DNA of 30,627 bases from Chloroflexota bacterium. GTDB taxonomy: Bacteria > Chloroflexota > Dormibacteria > CF-121. Positions 20,925-27,889 of the stretch are shown here, piece after piece (position 1 is the stretch's first letter; the number at the start of each line of letters is the position of its first letter). A program made the position numbers and the translations under genes. Below the pieces are notes generated by a model that saw nothing but the letters and a program-made list of their open reading frames with translations, had not been told where the DNA came from and did not search any database. The stretch spans positions 14,392 through 45,018 of the forward strand of contig VBFX01000216.1 in NCBI GenBank assembly GCA_005889395.1, read 5' to 3'.

Positions 20925-20972
20925 ACAACGATCCGCGATCAGCCGATGCCATCGGCGCGGACCTTTCGTTGT
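20925..20972 (+). other. Extended 48-nt hairpin upstream of the CHAP hydrolase gene
   Basis: ACAACGA (20925-20931) pairs with TCGTTGT (20966-20972), TCCGCG (20932-20937) with CGCGGA (20956-20961), and CCGAT (20943-20947) with ATCGG (20951-20955), leaving a GCC loop and one internal loop (ATCAG) and bulge (CCTT). That makes 18 Watson-Crick pairs with no mismatch. No T-run follows, so it is not a typical terminator. It lies 65-112 bases before the ATG, in the expected 5' UTR, and a second hairpin CGCGC/GCGCG follows near 21001-21015. It may be a regulatory RNA or stability element. No known riboswitch consensus was recognised with confidence. Confidence 0.5.
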
Positions 20973-21036
20973 ATGGACAGCGGTCGGGGAGGCAAATACC
21001 GCGCGACGTGCGCGACGGAGAGGTGGCATCAGCCCA

Positions 21037-21837
21037 ATGGGTCGCAATAGGTTCAGCGTGCGCAAGGCGTTGTCGGCGGTGATGGGGGCGACCGTGCTCC
21101 TGATTGGCGTCCCGGCCCTATCGGTGAGTGCGGCCGGGGTCGATGACTATCCCTATCGAGGGACGGTCAACAAACTGGATCCCTGGGGCTTCTACACCGG
21201 GTACTGCACCTCGTTCGCCGCGTTCCGGCTGAGCCAGGAAGGGGTCCGCCTCCACGGTGCGTCCCTGCAAGGTCCGAACGGGAAGACCGCGTTCTTCGGC
21301 AACGGCGGAACGTGGGATGCGGCGGCGGCATCGATCGGCTATGTGGTCGACAGCCATCCGTCCGTTGGTTCGGTGGCCGTCTGGCACGGCGGGGAGGACG
21401 GTGCCTGGTGGGGCGGCCACGTCGCCTACGTAATGGCGGTCGACGGAGCCGGCAACGCGATCGTCGAGGAATACAACTGGTCGAACTACCTGCGGTACGG
21501 ACAGCGCACCGCGCGGGCGCATCGCTACATTCACTTCGTCACGACGACGGTGCGGCCGGTCACGCAGCCGGCGCCGGCCCAGCCGGCACAACCGCTAGGG
21601 CATCTCTACTCCACGACCGACATGGTGCGGCAGCGCTCCGGGCCTGGCACCGGCTACCGGACGTTGGGCTTTCTCGCGCCTGGCCATCGGATCATGATCG
21701 TCTGCCAGGTCCGCTCCGGCAGCGTCATCAATGGCACCGCCGTCTGGGACCGCCTCAGCGACGGCACGTATGTCACCGACTACTACACGACGACGCCCGC
21801 GTTCAATCGCTTCAGCCCCGGGCTAACACGCTGCTAA
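21037..21837 (+). CDS. Secreted CHAP-domain cell-wall hydrolase with SH3-like domain
   Basis: 266 aa. A signal peptide (basic MGRNRFSVRK, hydrophobic core to about 29, cleavage near VSA-AG) precedes a CHAP amidase/endopeptidase domain (about 40-165) with Cys57 in GYCTSFAAF, His128 in GGHVAYV, and EEYNWSNY supplying the third polar residue. A Pro/Ala linker (about 175-187) leads to an SH3b-like domain (about 190-260; RQRSGPGTGYRTLGFLAPGH, then WDRLSDGTYVTDYY). It would cleave peptidoglycan or cross-links outside the cell. The gene closes the envelope cluster of deacetylase and lipid enzymes. The strong hairpin in its leader and a terminator just downstream suggest a monocistronic, controlled mRNA. 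Confidence 0.88.
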   Translation: MGRNRFSVRKALSAVMGATVLLIGVPALSVSAAGVDDYPYRGTVNKLDPWGFYTGYCTSFAAFRLSQEGVRLHGASLQGPNGKTAFFGNGGTWDAAAASIGYVVDSHPSVGSVAVWHGGEDGAWWGGHVAYVMAVDGAGNAIVEEYNWSNYLRYGQRTARAHRYIHFVTTTVRPVTQPAPAQPAQPLGHLYSTTDMVRQRSGPGTGYRTLGFLAPGHRIMIVCQVRSGSVINGTAVWDRLSDGTYVTDYYTTTPAFNRFSPGLTRC

Positions 21838-21856
21838 GGGCCAGCCAGCAAGAAGT

Positions 21857-21889
21857 GGGCCGCGCCGAGCGGCCCGCTTTCTTTTATTT
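21857..21889 (+). terminator. Rho-independent terminator of the CHAP gene
   Basis: GGGCCGC (21857-21863) pairs perfectly with GCGGCCC (21869-21875) around GCCGA, extended by AAG/CTT, and is followed by CTTTCTTTTATTT. It lies 20 bp after the CHAP stop and overlaps the end of the convergent YacP gene. Confidence 0.85.
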
Positions 21890-22411
21890 CTCGGGCGGTT
21901 CGCCGCGCCGGAGCCGGTCGAGCTGTTCGCGAGTTTTCGGGTCGAGGCGATCCTCGAGCCGGCGGGCAATGTCCGAACGGGCACGGGTGTCCCCAATCTG
22001 CTGGTTCCGCCGCGCCAGCACTGCATCCACCTGGGCCTTAAGGGTCAGCGCCGAAACCGTCTTGATCTTTCGGCCAAGCGCGAGATCGCGCTGCAGCGCG
22101 TCGGAGGTGGCGACCGTCACCTCGTCGCTCGCCCTGGCCTCGAAGAGCAGCCGCTCGATGACGTGGTCGGCGCTCGTCTTGCGTCCGGAGTAAACGACCT
22201 GGACGTCGCTGACCGTCTGCTCGGACGCTTCGGCGTCGGGCCGGCGATGCGAGTCGAAGACAACCGTCACCTTCTGCCGCGTCATCGCCGCGTAGTCCGC
22301 CAGGGTGGCGATCAGCAACTCACGCGCATCCTGCAGGTTCACATCCTTGAGCGCGGAAAGCTCGGGCCAGGCAAAGATGATGTTGTAGCCGTCGACGATC
22401 AGCCGTTCCAC
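21884..22411 (-). CDS. NYN-domain ribonuclease, YacP/Rae1-like
   Basis: 175 aa. A YacP-type PIN-like NYN domain: LIVDGYNIIFAWPEL with the first catalytic Asp, DARELLIATLADYAAM, VTVVFDSHRRPD with the second acidic position, VVYSGRKTSADHVIERLL, and VATSDALQRDLALG. In Bacillus subtilis this protein (Rae1) cuts mRNA in the ribosome A site. There the gene directly follows rlmB; here it is on the same strand downstream of rlmB but separated by the APC transporter gene, which supports orthology. The C-terminal 50 residues are a charged helix. The start ATG 22411 lies 65 bp from the divergent permease start. Confidence 0.82.
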   Translation of the reverse strand: MERLIVDGYNIIFAWPELSALKDVNLQDARELLIATLADYAAMTRQKVTVVFDSHRRPDAEASEQTVSDVQVVYSGRKTSADHVIERLLFEARASDEVTVATSDALQRDLALGRKIKTVSALTLKAQVDAVLARRNQQIGDTRARSDIARRLEDRLDPKTREQLDRLRRGEPPEK

Positions 22412-22476
22412 CGCCTGAGCCTACGATGTCGGGCGATCCTCGGGACGAGCGGCCTTTGGCGTTAGGATGAGCGCCG

Positions 22477-24105
22477 ATGCCGACACCGCCAGACGGACAC
22501 CACCCCGTCGAGGGGATATCCGGGAGCGAGCTCCGGCGCGACGTTTCCGTCTGGGGTTCGTACATGTGGGGCTATGCCGCCGTCGGTGCGGACATCTATA
22601 CCGCGCTGGGAATCATCACACTGGCCGCGCTCGGCCTGGCGCCGCTGGCCTTCCTGGCGGCCGGTATCGTCTTCGCGCTGGTCGGCCTGTGCTACGCGGA
22701 ACTGGCCTCGGCCTATCCCCTCGCCGGCGGAGGCCAGTACTTCACGCTCCGAGGGCTCGGGGACCTCGCGGGCTTGGTGGCCGGCGCCGCCCTGGTGCTC
22801 GACTACACGATCGATATCTCGCTCTTCACCGTGGTCGCCTTCGGGTATTTCAACTACTTCCTCCCCTGGATCACGCTCGGGCACCACATCACCGATTTCA
22901 CGGTGACGCTGGGACCGATCCATCTGGCCTGGCTCTGGTTGGTCGAGTCGGTGGCCGGGATCGTGATCCTGATCTGGCTCAACGTCCGCGGCATCAAGGT
23001 GTCGACGAACTTCAACGAGATCATCGGGACGGTCGCCATCGTCGCCCAGAGCATCATCGTCCTTGCGGGCTTCGTATTGGTGTGGCGACCCGACATCGTG
23101 GCGCACGAGTTTCTCTTTGATCGCCCGACGCTCAGCCAGTTCGCCTTCGGCTCGTCACTGGCCATCATCGCCTTCGTCGGGCTGGAGACGATCTCGCAGG
23201 TCGCCCAGGAGACGCGCCGGCCGGCGACGATCATCCCGCGGACGTCCATCGGGCTCGTCATCTCAGTTCTGCTCTTCGCCATGGCGTTCTCCGTCCTCGC
23301 CATCGGGCTCGTCAAGCCGACCGATTTCGCCGGACACGAAGGCGATCCGGTAGCGCTCATCGCCGGCCACATCCCGATCATTGGTGTCGTCGCGGCGCCC
23401 GTAACCGCCCTCATTGGTTTCCTGATCGTGTTCATCTCGGCAAACTCCGGCGTCGTCAGCTCCTCTCGCCTGAGCTACTCGATGAGCCAGTTCGATCTGC
23501 TCCCCCACTGGTTTGCCCATGTCGACAAGCGTTTCGCCACCCCGGCCCGCGCCGTCATCGTTTTCGGCGTGGTCGCCCTGCTGCAGACGGTCTTCGCCTT
23601 TTTCACGCCGGGATCACCAGGTAAGACGGCCGCGATCGACGTTCTCGCCGACCTCTATGCCTTCGGCGCGACCACCGGGTATTTATTGGTGTTCATTTCG
23701 CTGTTCGTCCTGCGCCTCAGGGATCCGTTCACGCCGCGGCCGTACAAGATGCCGCTCAATATTCGGATGACCTATCGCGGAAACCAGGTCTGGTTTCCCG
23801 TCCTCGGTGCGCTCGGCTTCCTCGGTGTCCTCTTCTTCCTGATCATGGTGCTCCTGACCCACCACTATGCGCGCATCGTCGGCCCACTGTGGGTGCTGGC
23901 CGCCATCGCGCTCTTCTTCCTCTACCGGCGCAAGCAAGCACTGCCGATGTTCAAGACCCTACCGCGGGATTGGGAAACGGCGACCAAGAAGGTGTTGCTC
24001 GAGGCGGAGGAGTTCAAGTCCCTCGAGGAATACGAGGCCGCCCTCAACGAGCATCGGGCCCGCACCGGCGAGCCCGGCACGAACCTGCCAGGTATGCCGC
24101 GGTAA
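22477..24105 (+). CDS. APC-superfamily amino acid permease with cytoplasmic C-terminal extension
   Basis: 542 aa with about 12 membrane helices. The first helix region (GSYMWGYAAVGADIYTALGI) and the early helix ELASAYPLAGGGQYFTLRGL match the amino acid-polyamine-organocation transporter pattern, followed by NVRGIKVSTNFNEIIGTVAI, AIIAFVGLETISQVAQETRR, and VSSSRLSYSMSQFDLLPHWF. The last about 60 residues are a charged, probably cytoplasmic tail (EEFKSLEEYEAAL). The substrate is unknown. It lies on the opposite strand within the normally contiguous rlmB-yacP pair, so it was probably inserted there. The start is ATG 22477. Confidence 0.87.
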   Translation: MPTPPDGHHPVEGISGSELRRDVSVWGSYMWGYAAVGADIYTALGIITLAALGLAPLAFLAAGIVFALVGLCYAELASAYPLAGGGQYFTLRGLGDLAGLVAGAALVLDYTIDISLFTVVAFGYFNYFLPWITLGHHITDFTVTLGPIHLAWLWLVESVAGIVILIWLNVRGIKVSTNFNEIIGTVAIVAQSIIVLAGFVLVWRPDIVAHEFLFDRPTLSQFAFGSSLAIIAFVGLETISQVAQETRRPATIIPRTSIGLVISVLLFAMAFSVLAIGLVKPTDFAGHEGDPVALIAGHIPIIGVVAAPVTALIGFLIVFISANSGVVSSSRLSYSMSQFDLLPHWFAHVDKRFATPARAVIVFGVVALLQTVFAFFTPGSPGKTAAIDVLADLYAFGATTGYLLVFISLFVLRLRDPFTPRPYKMPLNIRMTYRGNQVWFPVLGALGFLGVLFFLIMVLLTHHYARIVGPLWVLAAIALFFLYRRKQALPMFKTLPRDWETATKKVLLEAEEFKSLEEYEAALNEHRARTGEPGTNLPGMPR

Positions 24106-24114
24106 ACCCCGAGC

Positions 24115-24129
24115 GCCCAATTATTGGGC
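24115..24129. other. Short hairpin between convergent permease and rlmB genes
   Basis: GCCCAA-TTA-TTGGGC forms a perfect six-pair stem whose loop is the rlmB stop codon. No T-run follows on either strand, so a terminator role is only possible. Confidence 0.3.
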
Positions 24130-24867
24130 TCGCTGGCGTAGGACCTCGTAGAGCAAGATGGAGCCGGCGACGGCGGCATTGAGCGAGCTCACCTTCCCCA
24201 GCATCGGGAGGCGCACCAGGGCATCGGATTTCTTGCGCAGGAGATCGTGCAGCCCTTCGCCTTCGGCGCCGACGACGAGCACCAGCGGCCGGCGGTAGTC
24301 GAACTCGGTATACAGCGTGGGTGCGTCGCCGCTGAGGCCGACGATCCAGAAGCCGAGGTCTTTCAGGGTATCGGTCGCCTGCGCCAGGTTCGCGACGCGC
24401 GCATAACGCAGGTGCTCCGCGGCACCCGCTGACGCCTTCACCACCGACGGCGTCACCTCCGGCGAACGATTATGGGAGGTTACAATCCCGCCCACGCCGG
24501 TCGCCTCGGCCGTCCGGCTGATGGTGCCAAGGTTTTGTGGATCCTGCAAGCTGTCGAGCATCAGCAGCACGGCATCGGACCGCTCGGCAAGGGCTTCGCG
24601 CGCCATCGGCTCGAGCTCCCAGTACTTCCGCGGACCGACATAGGCGACCACGCCCTGGTGAGCCTCCGAGTGCGCGATGTCGTCCAGCTTGCGCCGGTCG
24701 GCTGCCTCGATCGTGATCCGGCGGCCGGCGGCCAGCTGTCGAAGCTCCTTCAGGCGCGGTTCGTCACGGAGGCCCTCAGCCAGCAGGAGCCGCTTGATCG
24801 GCCGGCCGGCGCGGAAGGCCTCGAGAACGGGATTGCGCCCGTAGATGATGTCAGGGGGCCGGGGCAC
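24121..24867 (-). CDS. rlmB: 23S rRNA (guanosine-2'-O-)-methyltransferase RlmB/TrmH family
   Basis: 248 aa SPOUT methyltransferase. The N-terminal substrate-binding domain (about 1-75) has DIIYGRNPVLEAFRAGRPIK and QGVVAYVGPRKYWEL. The knotted catalytic domain has motif 1 LDSLQDPQNLGTISRTAEAT, motif 2 LVLVVGAEGEGLHDLLRKKS and motif 3 RLPMLGKVSSLNAAVAGSIL. It would methylate the ribose of a guanosine in 23S rRNA (G2251 in E. coli). TrmH/SpoU paralogues are hard to separate, but its position directly after cysS supports RlmB. The start GTG 24867 lies three bases after the cysS stop, so the genes are probably coupled. Confidence 0.88.
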   Translation of the reverse strand: MPRPPDIIYGRNPVLEAFRAGRPIKRLLLAEGLRDEPRLKELRQLAAGRRITIEAADRRKLDDIAHSEAHQGVVAYVGPRKYWELEPMAREALAERSDAVLLMLDSLQDPQNLGTISRTAEATGVGGIVTSHNRSPEVTPSVVKASAGAAEHLRYARVANLAQATDTLKDLGFWIVGLSGDAPTLYTEFDYRRPLVLVVGAEGEGLHDLLRKKSDALVRLPMLGKVSSLNAAVAGSILLYEVLRQRAQ

Positions 24868-24870
24868 GGG

Positions 24871-26250
24871 TTACCGTATCCGCTTCCAGCGGGGGCCGTC
24901 CTTCGTGTCGTCGAGCTGGATGCCCATGGCAAGGAGTTGCTTCCGAATCTCGTCCGCACGACCGAAGTCGCGCCGTTCGCGAGCGGCCTCGCGTTCGGCG
25001 ATCAACCGCTCAACCTCGGCGTCCACTGCGCCCGGAAACTCGATGACGTCGAGGATCAGGTTCGCGTGGCGGAGCATCGCCATCGCGGCGGCGCGCTCCG
25101 CGGCCGTCGCCTTTCCCGATTCCAACCGTGGGTTAAAGGCCTTGATGAACTCGAAGAGATGCCCGACCGCTGCGGGGAGATTGAGATCGTCCTTGAGGGC
25201 CTCGTCCCAGCGGCCGCGAATGTCCGCGGGCGCCTCGGCATCAGCGGCAACGCTCCCGAGCCGAACCGCGAACTCATCCAGCCGCTTGACCGCGCTGTCC
25301 GCCGCCTTGAGCAGCTCGGGGGAAAACGCAAGCGGACTGCGATAGTGCGCGCCCGTCAACAGCGCGTAGCGGATGGCGCGTGGCGTATAGCCCTCAGCGA
25401 GGAGATCGCGAACCGTGGAAAAGTTGCGAAGGCGTTTGGACATCTTTTCGCCGGTCGCATCCTGCAAATGTTGCGCGTGCAGCCAGTAGCGCGCGAACGT
25501 CTTCCCGGTCGCACCCTCACTCTGGGCGATCTCGTCTTCGTGATGGGGAAAGATCAGGTCGACGCCACCGGCGTGAATATCGAGCGTCTCTCCGAGGTAC
25601 TGCATGCTCATCGCGGAACATTCGATATGCCAGCCCGGCCGTCCCGTCCCCAACGGCGTTTCCCATGACTGCTCACCCGGCTTGCGCGCCTTCCAGAGGA
25701 CGAAGTCCCTGGGGTCGTCCTTGCCGTACTCGTCGACGTCGACCCGGGCGCCCGCCTTCAGGCCGCTGACATCGAGATGCGCCAGCGCGCCGTAGCGGGG
25801 AAAGCTCGATATCCGAAAGTACGTCGACCCGTCGGCCACATAGGTGTGGCCGTTCTCCGTGAGGCGTTCGATCAACGACACCATCTCGAAGATGTGCTGC
25901 GTCGCGCGCGGATAATGCTCCGCCCGCTGGATCCGCAGCGTGTCGAGATCCTGGAAGAAGGCTTCGATGTATGGCTCGGTGAACTCGTCGATCGTCTGGC
26001 CGTGCTCGGCGGACTTCTTGATGATGCGGTCCTCGACGTCGGTGAGGTTCATCACCTGGGTGACGCGATATCCCTGCTGGAGGAGGACCCGGCGCAGCAG
26101 GTCCTCGAAGAGGAAAGTGCGGAAGTTACCGATGTGCGAATAGTCGTGGACGGTCGGGCCGCAGGTGTACATCCGAACGTGGCCCGGCTCGATCGGCACG
26201 AACTGTTCCAACCGGCCGCTCATCGTGTTGTGGAGGCGCAACGACGTCAC
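24871..26250 (-). CDS. cysS: Cysteinyl-tRNA synthetase
   Basis: 459 aa, the normal length. The class I HIGH signature is HIGN (His39-Asn42) in VHDYSHIGNFRTFL; Zn ligands are Cys30 and the later GWHIECSAMSMQYLGETLDI with HHEDEIAQSEG; the KMSKS loop reads KMSKR (Lys269-Arg273), so Ser is replaced by Arg and the following residues are LRN rather than LGN. The C-terminal anticodon-binding tail ends RRDFGRADEIRKQLLAMGIQ with LDDTKDGPRWK, the segment echoed in the S51-like protein at 2954-4162. It overlaps ispF by 4 bp, and rlmB follows after 3 bp. Aminoacylates tRNA-Cys in the cytoplasm. Confidence 0.95.
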   Translation of the reverse strand: MTSLRLHNTMSGRLEQFVPIEPGHVRMYTCGPTVHDYSHIGNFRTFLFEDLLRRVLLQQGYRVTQVMNLTDVEDRIIKKSAEHGQTIDEFTEPYIEAFFQDLDTLRIQRAEHYPRATQHIFEMVSLIERLTENGHTYVADGSTYFRISSFPRYGALAHLDVSGLKAGARVDVDEYGKDDPRDFVLWKARKPGEQSWETPLGTGRPGWHIECSAMSMQYLGETLDIHAGGVDLIFPHHEDEIAQSEGATGKTFARYWLHAQHLQDATGEKMSKRLRNFSTVRDLLAEGYTPRAIRYALLTGAHYRSPLAFSPELLKAADSAVKRLDEFAVRLGSVAADAEAPADIRGRWDEALKDDLNLPAAVGHLFEFIKAFNPRLESGKATAAERAAAMAMLRHANLILDVIEFPGAVDAEVERLIAEREAARERRDFGRADEIRKQLLAMGIQLDDTKDGPRWKRIR

Positions 26251-26723
26251 GGAATCTCTCGAAGCAGCGCCACCGCCTGGGCGGCGAGGGCTTCGCCCTT
26301 GCCGATGGGTCCGACGTGATCGGTCGTAGTCGCCTTCAGGCCAACGGCGGCGGGATCGATGTCCAGCACCCCCGCGAGGTTGTTGCGGATGGCCTCACGA
26401 TAGGGCGCGAGCCGCGGGACCTGGGCGAGCAGTGTGACGTCGACGTTCTCCACCGCCCATTTGGCGCGGCGGCAGTGATCGGCAACCTCGCGCAGCAGGT
26501 CGAGGCTGCGAGCATCCTTGTACTTCGGGTCATCGTCGGGAAAGAGCGTGCCGATGTCGCCGATGCCCGCCGCGCCACAGAGCGCGTCGATCAGCGCGTG
26601 GCAGATGACGTCGGCATCGCTGTGGCCGATGAGACCCATGTCCCAGGGAAGCTCGACGCCCCCGAGCACCAGCCGGCGGCCGACCACCAACCGGTGCAGG
26701 TCGAACCCGGTCCCTACACGCAC
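26247..26723 (-). CDS. ispF: 2-C-methyl-D-erythritol 2,4-cyclodiphosphate synthase IspF
   Basis: 158 aa, full length. Conserved residues are Asp8 and His10 in GFDLH, the metal-binding GHSDADVICHALIDALCGAA, and DIGTLFPDDDPKYKDA. The C-terminal KATTTDHVGPIGKGEALAAQ closes the active site. It converts CDP-ME-2-phosphate to MEcDP with release of CMP in the MEP pathway, as a trimer. It overlaps cysS by 4 bp downstream and the first ispD-like gene by 10 bp upstream, so it belongs to a tight operon. Confidence 0.95.
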   Translation of the reverse strand: MRVGTGFDLHRLVVGRRLVLGGVELPWDMGLIGHSDADVICHALIDALCGAAGIGDIGTLFPDDDPKYKDARSLDLLREVADHCRRAKWAVENVDVTLLAQVPRLAPYREAIRNNLAGVLDIDPAAVGLKATTTDHVGPIGKGEALAAQAVALLREIP

Positions 26724-27412
26724 AACGGGTCGGCGGCCAGCAGGGCTTCCACCATCAGCGCATCGTCACGGGTCGCGACCTTGAGGTTGCGCGAGGAGCC
26801 GGAGAAAACCTTGACGAGCTTGCCCAGCTTCTCGATCAACTCCGCATCATCCTCGACGACGATCCGCTCGCGCACCGCCTTCTCGTGCGCCTCCAGCAGC
26901 CAGTCGTAACGGAACACCTGGGGCGTCTGGACCTGCATCAAGTCGGCACGCTCCACGGTGCCGTGGACGAAGCCGGCGCTGTCCACGTGCTTGTACGTGT
27001 GGTGGACGGGGATCGCCGCGGTGGCGGCGCCGTGCTGGCGGGCGGCCTCGAGGCCGGCGTGGATCAGGTCATCGCTGATAAGAGGTCGGGCGCCATCGTG
27101 GACGATGACGAAATCCGGCGGGTCCTCCTTCAGGCTGAGCAGGCCGAGGCGAACCGAGTCCTGCCGGCGCTCGCCGCCGAGGTGAATGTCGATCGCCTTT
27201 CGCCAGCCGTCACTCTCGAGCTCGCGCGTCACCTCGAGGAGGTTGCGCTGGGAAACCAAGAGCGTGATGCCGCTGATCTCAGGGCACCGGTCGAACGCCT
27301 CGAGCGTGCGTCGAAGCAGCGACCGGCCTCCAACGGACATCAGCACCCTTGCGCTGGACTCCCCATGGTGAAGCCCGGCTCCGGCTGCCGGGATGATGGC
27401 CTGTACCTGCAC
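26714..27412 (-). CDS. ispD: IspD-family cytidylyltransferase 1 (ispF-linked), altered nucleotide-binding loop
   Basis: 232 aa, IspD fold, adjacent to ispF as usual. Kept relative to E. coli IspD: GGERRQDSV, HDGARPL (Asp106, Arg109), the arm PVHHTYKHVD with Thr139 (E. coli Thr140) and VERADLMQVQTPQ with Arg155 (Arg157), and SSRNLKVAT with Lys211 (Lys213). Changed: the N-terminal signature reads PAAGAGLHHGESSARV, so E. coli Arg20 aligns with His15 and Lys27 with Arg22, and the Met after Arg20 is also lost. Those two side chains stabilise the CTP triphosphate in catalysis. The start GTG 27412 overlaps the 3' extension of the DinB-like gene. Activity alone is doubtful; see the second copy. Confidence 0.85.
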   Translation of the reverse strand: MQVQAIIPAAGAGLHHGESSARVLMSVGGRSLLRRTLEAFDRCPEISGITLLVSQRNLLEVTRELESDGWRKAIDIHLGGERRQDSVRLGLLSLKEDPPDFVIVHDGARPLISDDLIHAGLEAARQHGAATAAIPVHHTYKHVDSAGFVHGTVERADLMQVQTPQVFRYDWLLEAHEKAVRERIVVEDDAELIEKLGKLVKVFSGSSRNLKVATRDDALMVEALLAADPLCV

Positions 27413-27848
27413 AGTTCACCCCTCTTTGGGCGAGGTGCCGATCGAGATGGCTGCGGCCCAGCCCATCGATCGAGAGCGGACGCCCGCGGGCAGGACCGAA
27501 TGGCACGGCGCTCGCGAAGTCCTCGTCGCTCAGCGAGCGCATGACGGCGACCAGCCGCTCGGCGTTTCGGCGCGCGAGGAACACGACTTCGTCGCGGCTG
27601 ATCCCGGCGACCTGCGCGGCCTTGATGGCATTGCTCGCATTGTGAGCCTGCGGGCTTCCCGGGATCGGGATCCCGCTGCGAATCGCATTGATCCAGTCGG
27701 CGGCCCGCTCGTGTCCCCAGGCGATGTGATGGGCAACCACGCCGACCCGCCACTTCTCAGCGCGACAGATCGCCCGCCATTCTTCGTCCGAGCAGCTCTC
27801 GACGAAGGCGGTGAACTCCGCGTTGGCGTCGACGATCTCCTCCGCCAT
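27279..27848 (-). CDS. DinB-like (DinB/YfiT superfamily) protein with 3' extension into ispD
   Basis: About 189 aa from ATG 27848 (GTG 27866 is an alternative). The DinB/maleylpyruvate-isomerase-N four-helix pattern is visible: FVESCSDEEWRAICRAEKWR, VGVVAHHIAWGHERAADWIN with a likely metal-binding His, RRNAERLVAVMRSLSDEDFA, and RGRPLSIDGLGRSHLDRHLA where the domain should end. The remaining 45 residues (NCAGTGHHPGSRSRASPWGV onward) overlap the ispD gene out of frame by 134 bp and look unconserved. Either the stop was lost or the true end is by frameshift. Family members are metal-dependent thiol enzymes or of unknown function. Confidence 0.7.
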   Translation of the reverse strand: MAEEIVDANAEFTAFVESCSDEEWRAICRAEKWRVGVVAHHIAWGHERAADWINAIRSGIPIPGSPQAHNASNAIKAAQVAGISRDEVVFLARRNAERLVAVMRSLSDEDFASAVPFGPARGRPLSIDGLGRSHLDRHLAQRGVNCAGTGHHPGSRSRASPWGVQRKGADVRWRPVAASTHARGVRPVP

Positions 27849-27889
27849 CGCCACCGACCTCAACACGGTCTCGTTCTACCATTCGGCGA

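Noticed and set aside
20873..21036. ydaO-type c-di-AMP riboswitch before the CHAP gene
   Set aside because: The position fits, but the conserved GGGGAACC/GGGUGAAU core is not convincingly present; kept only as an unclassified hairpin.
24472..25668. 398-aa plus-strand ORF
   Set aside because: It lies antisense to rlmB and cysS, both unmistakable; the long frame results from high GC.
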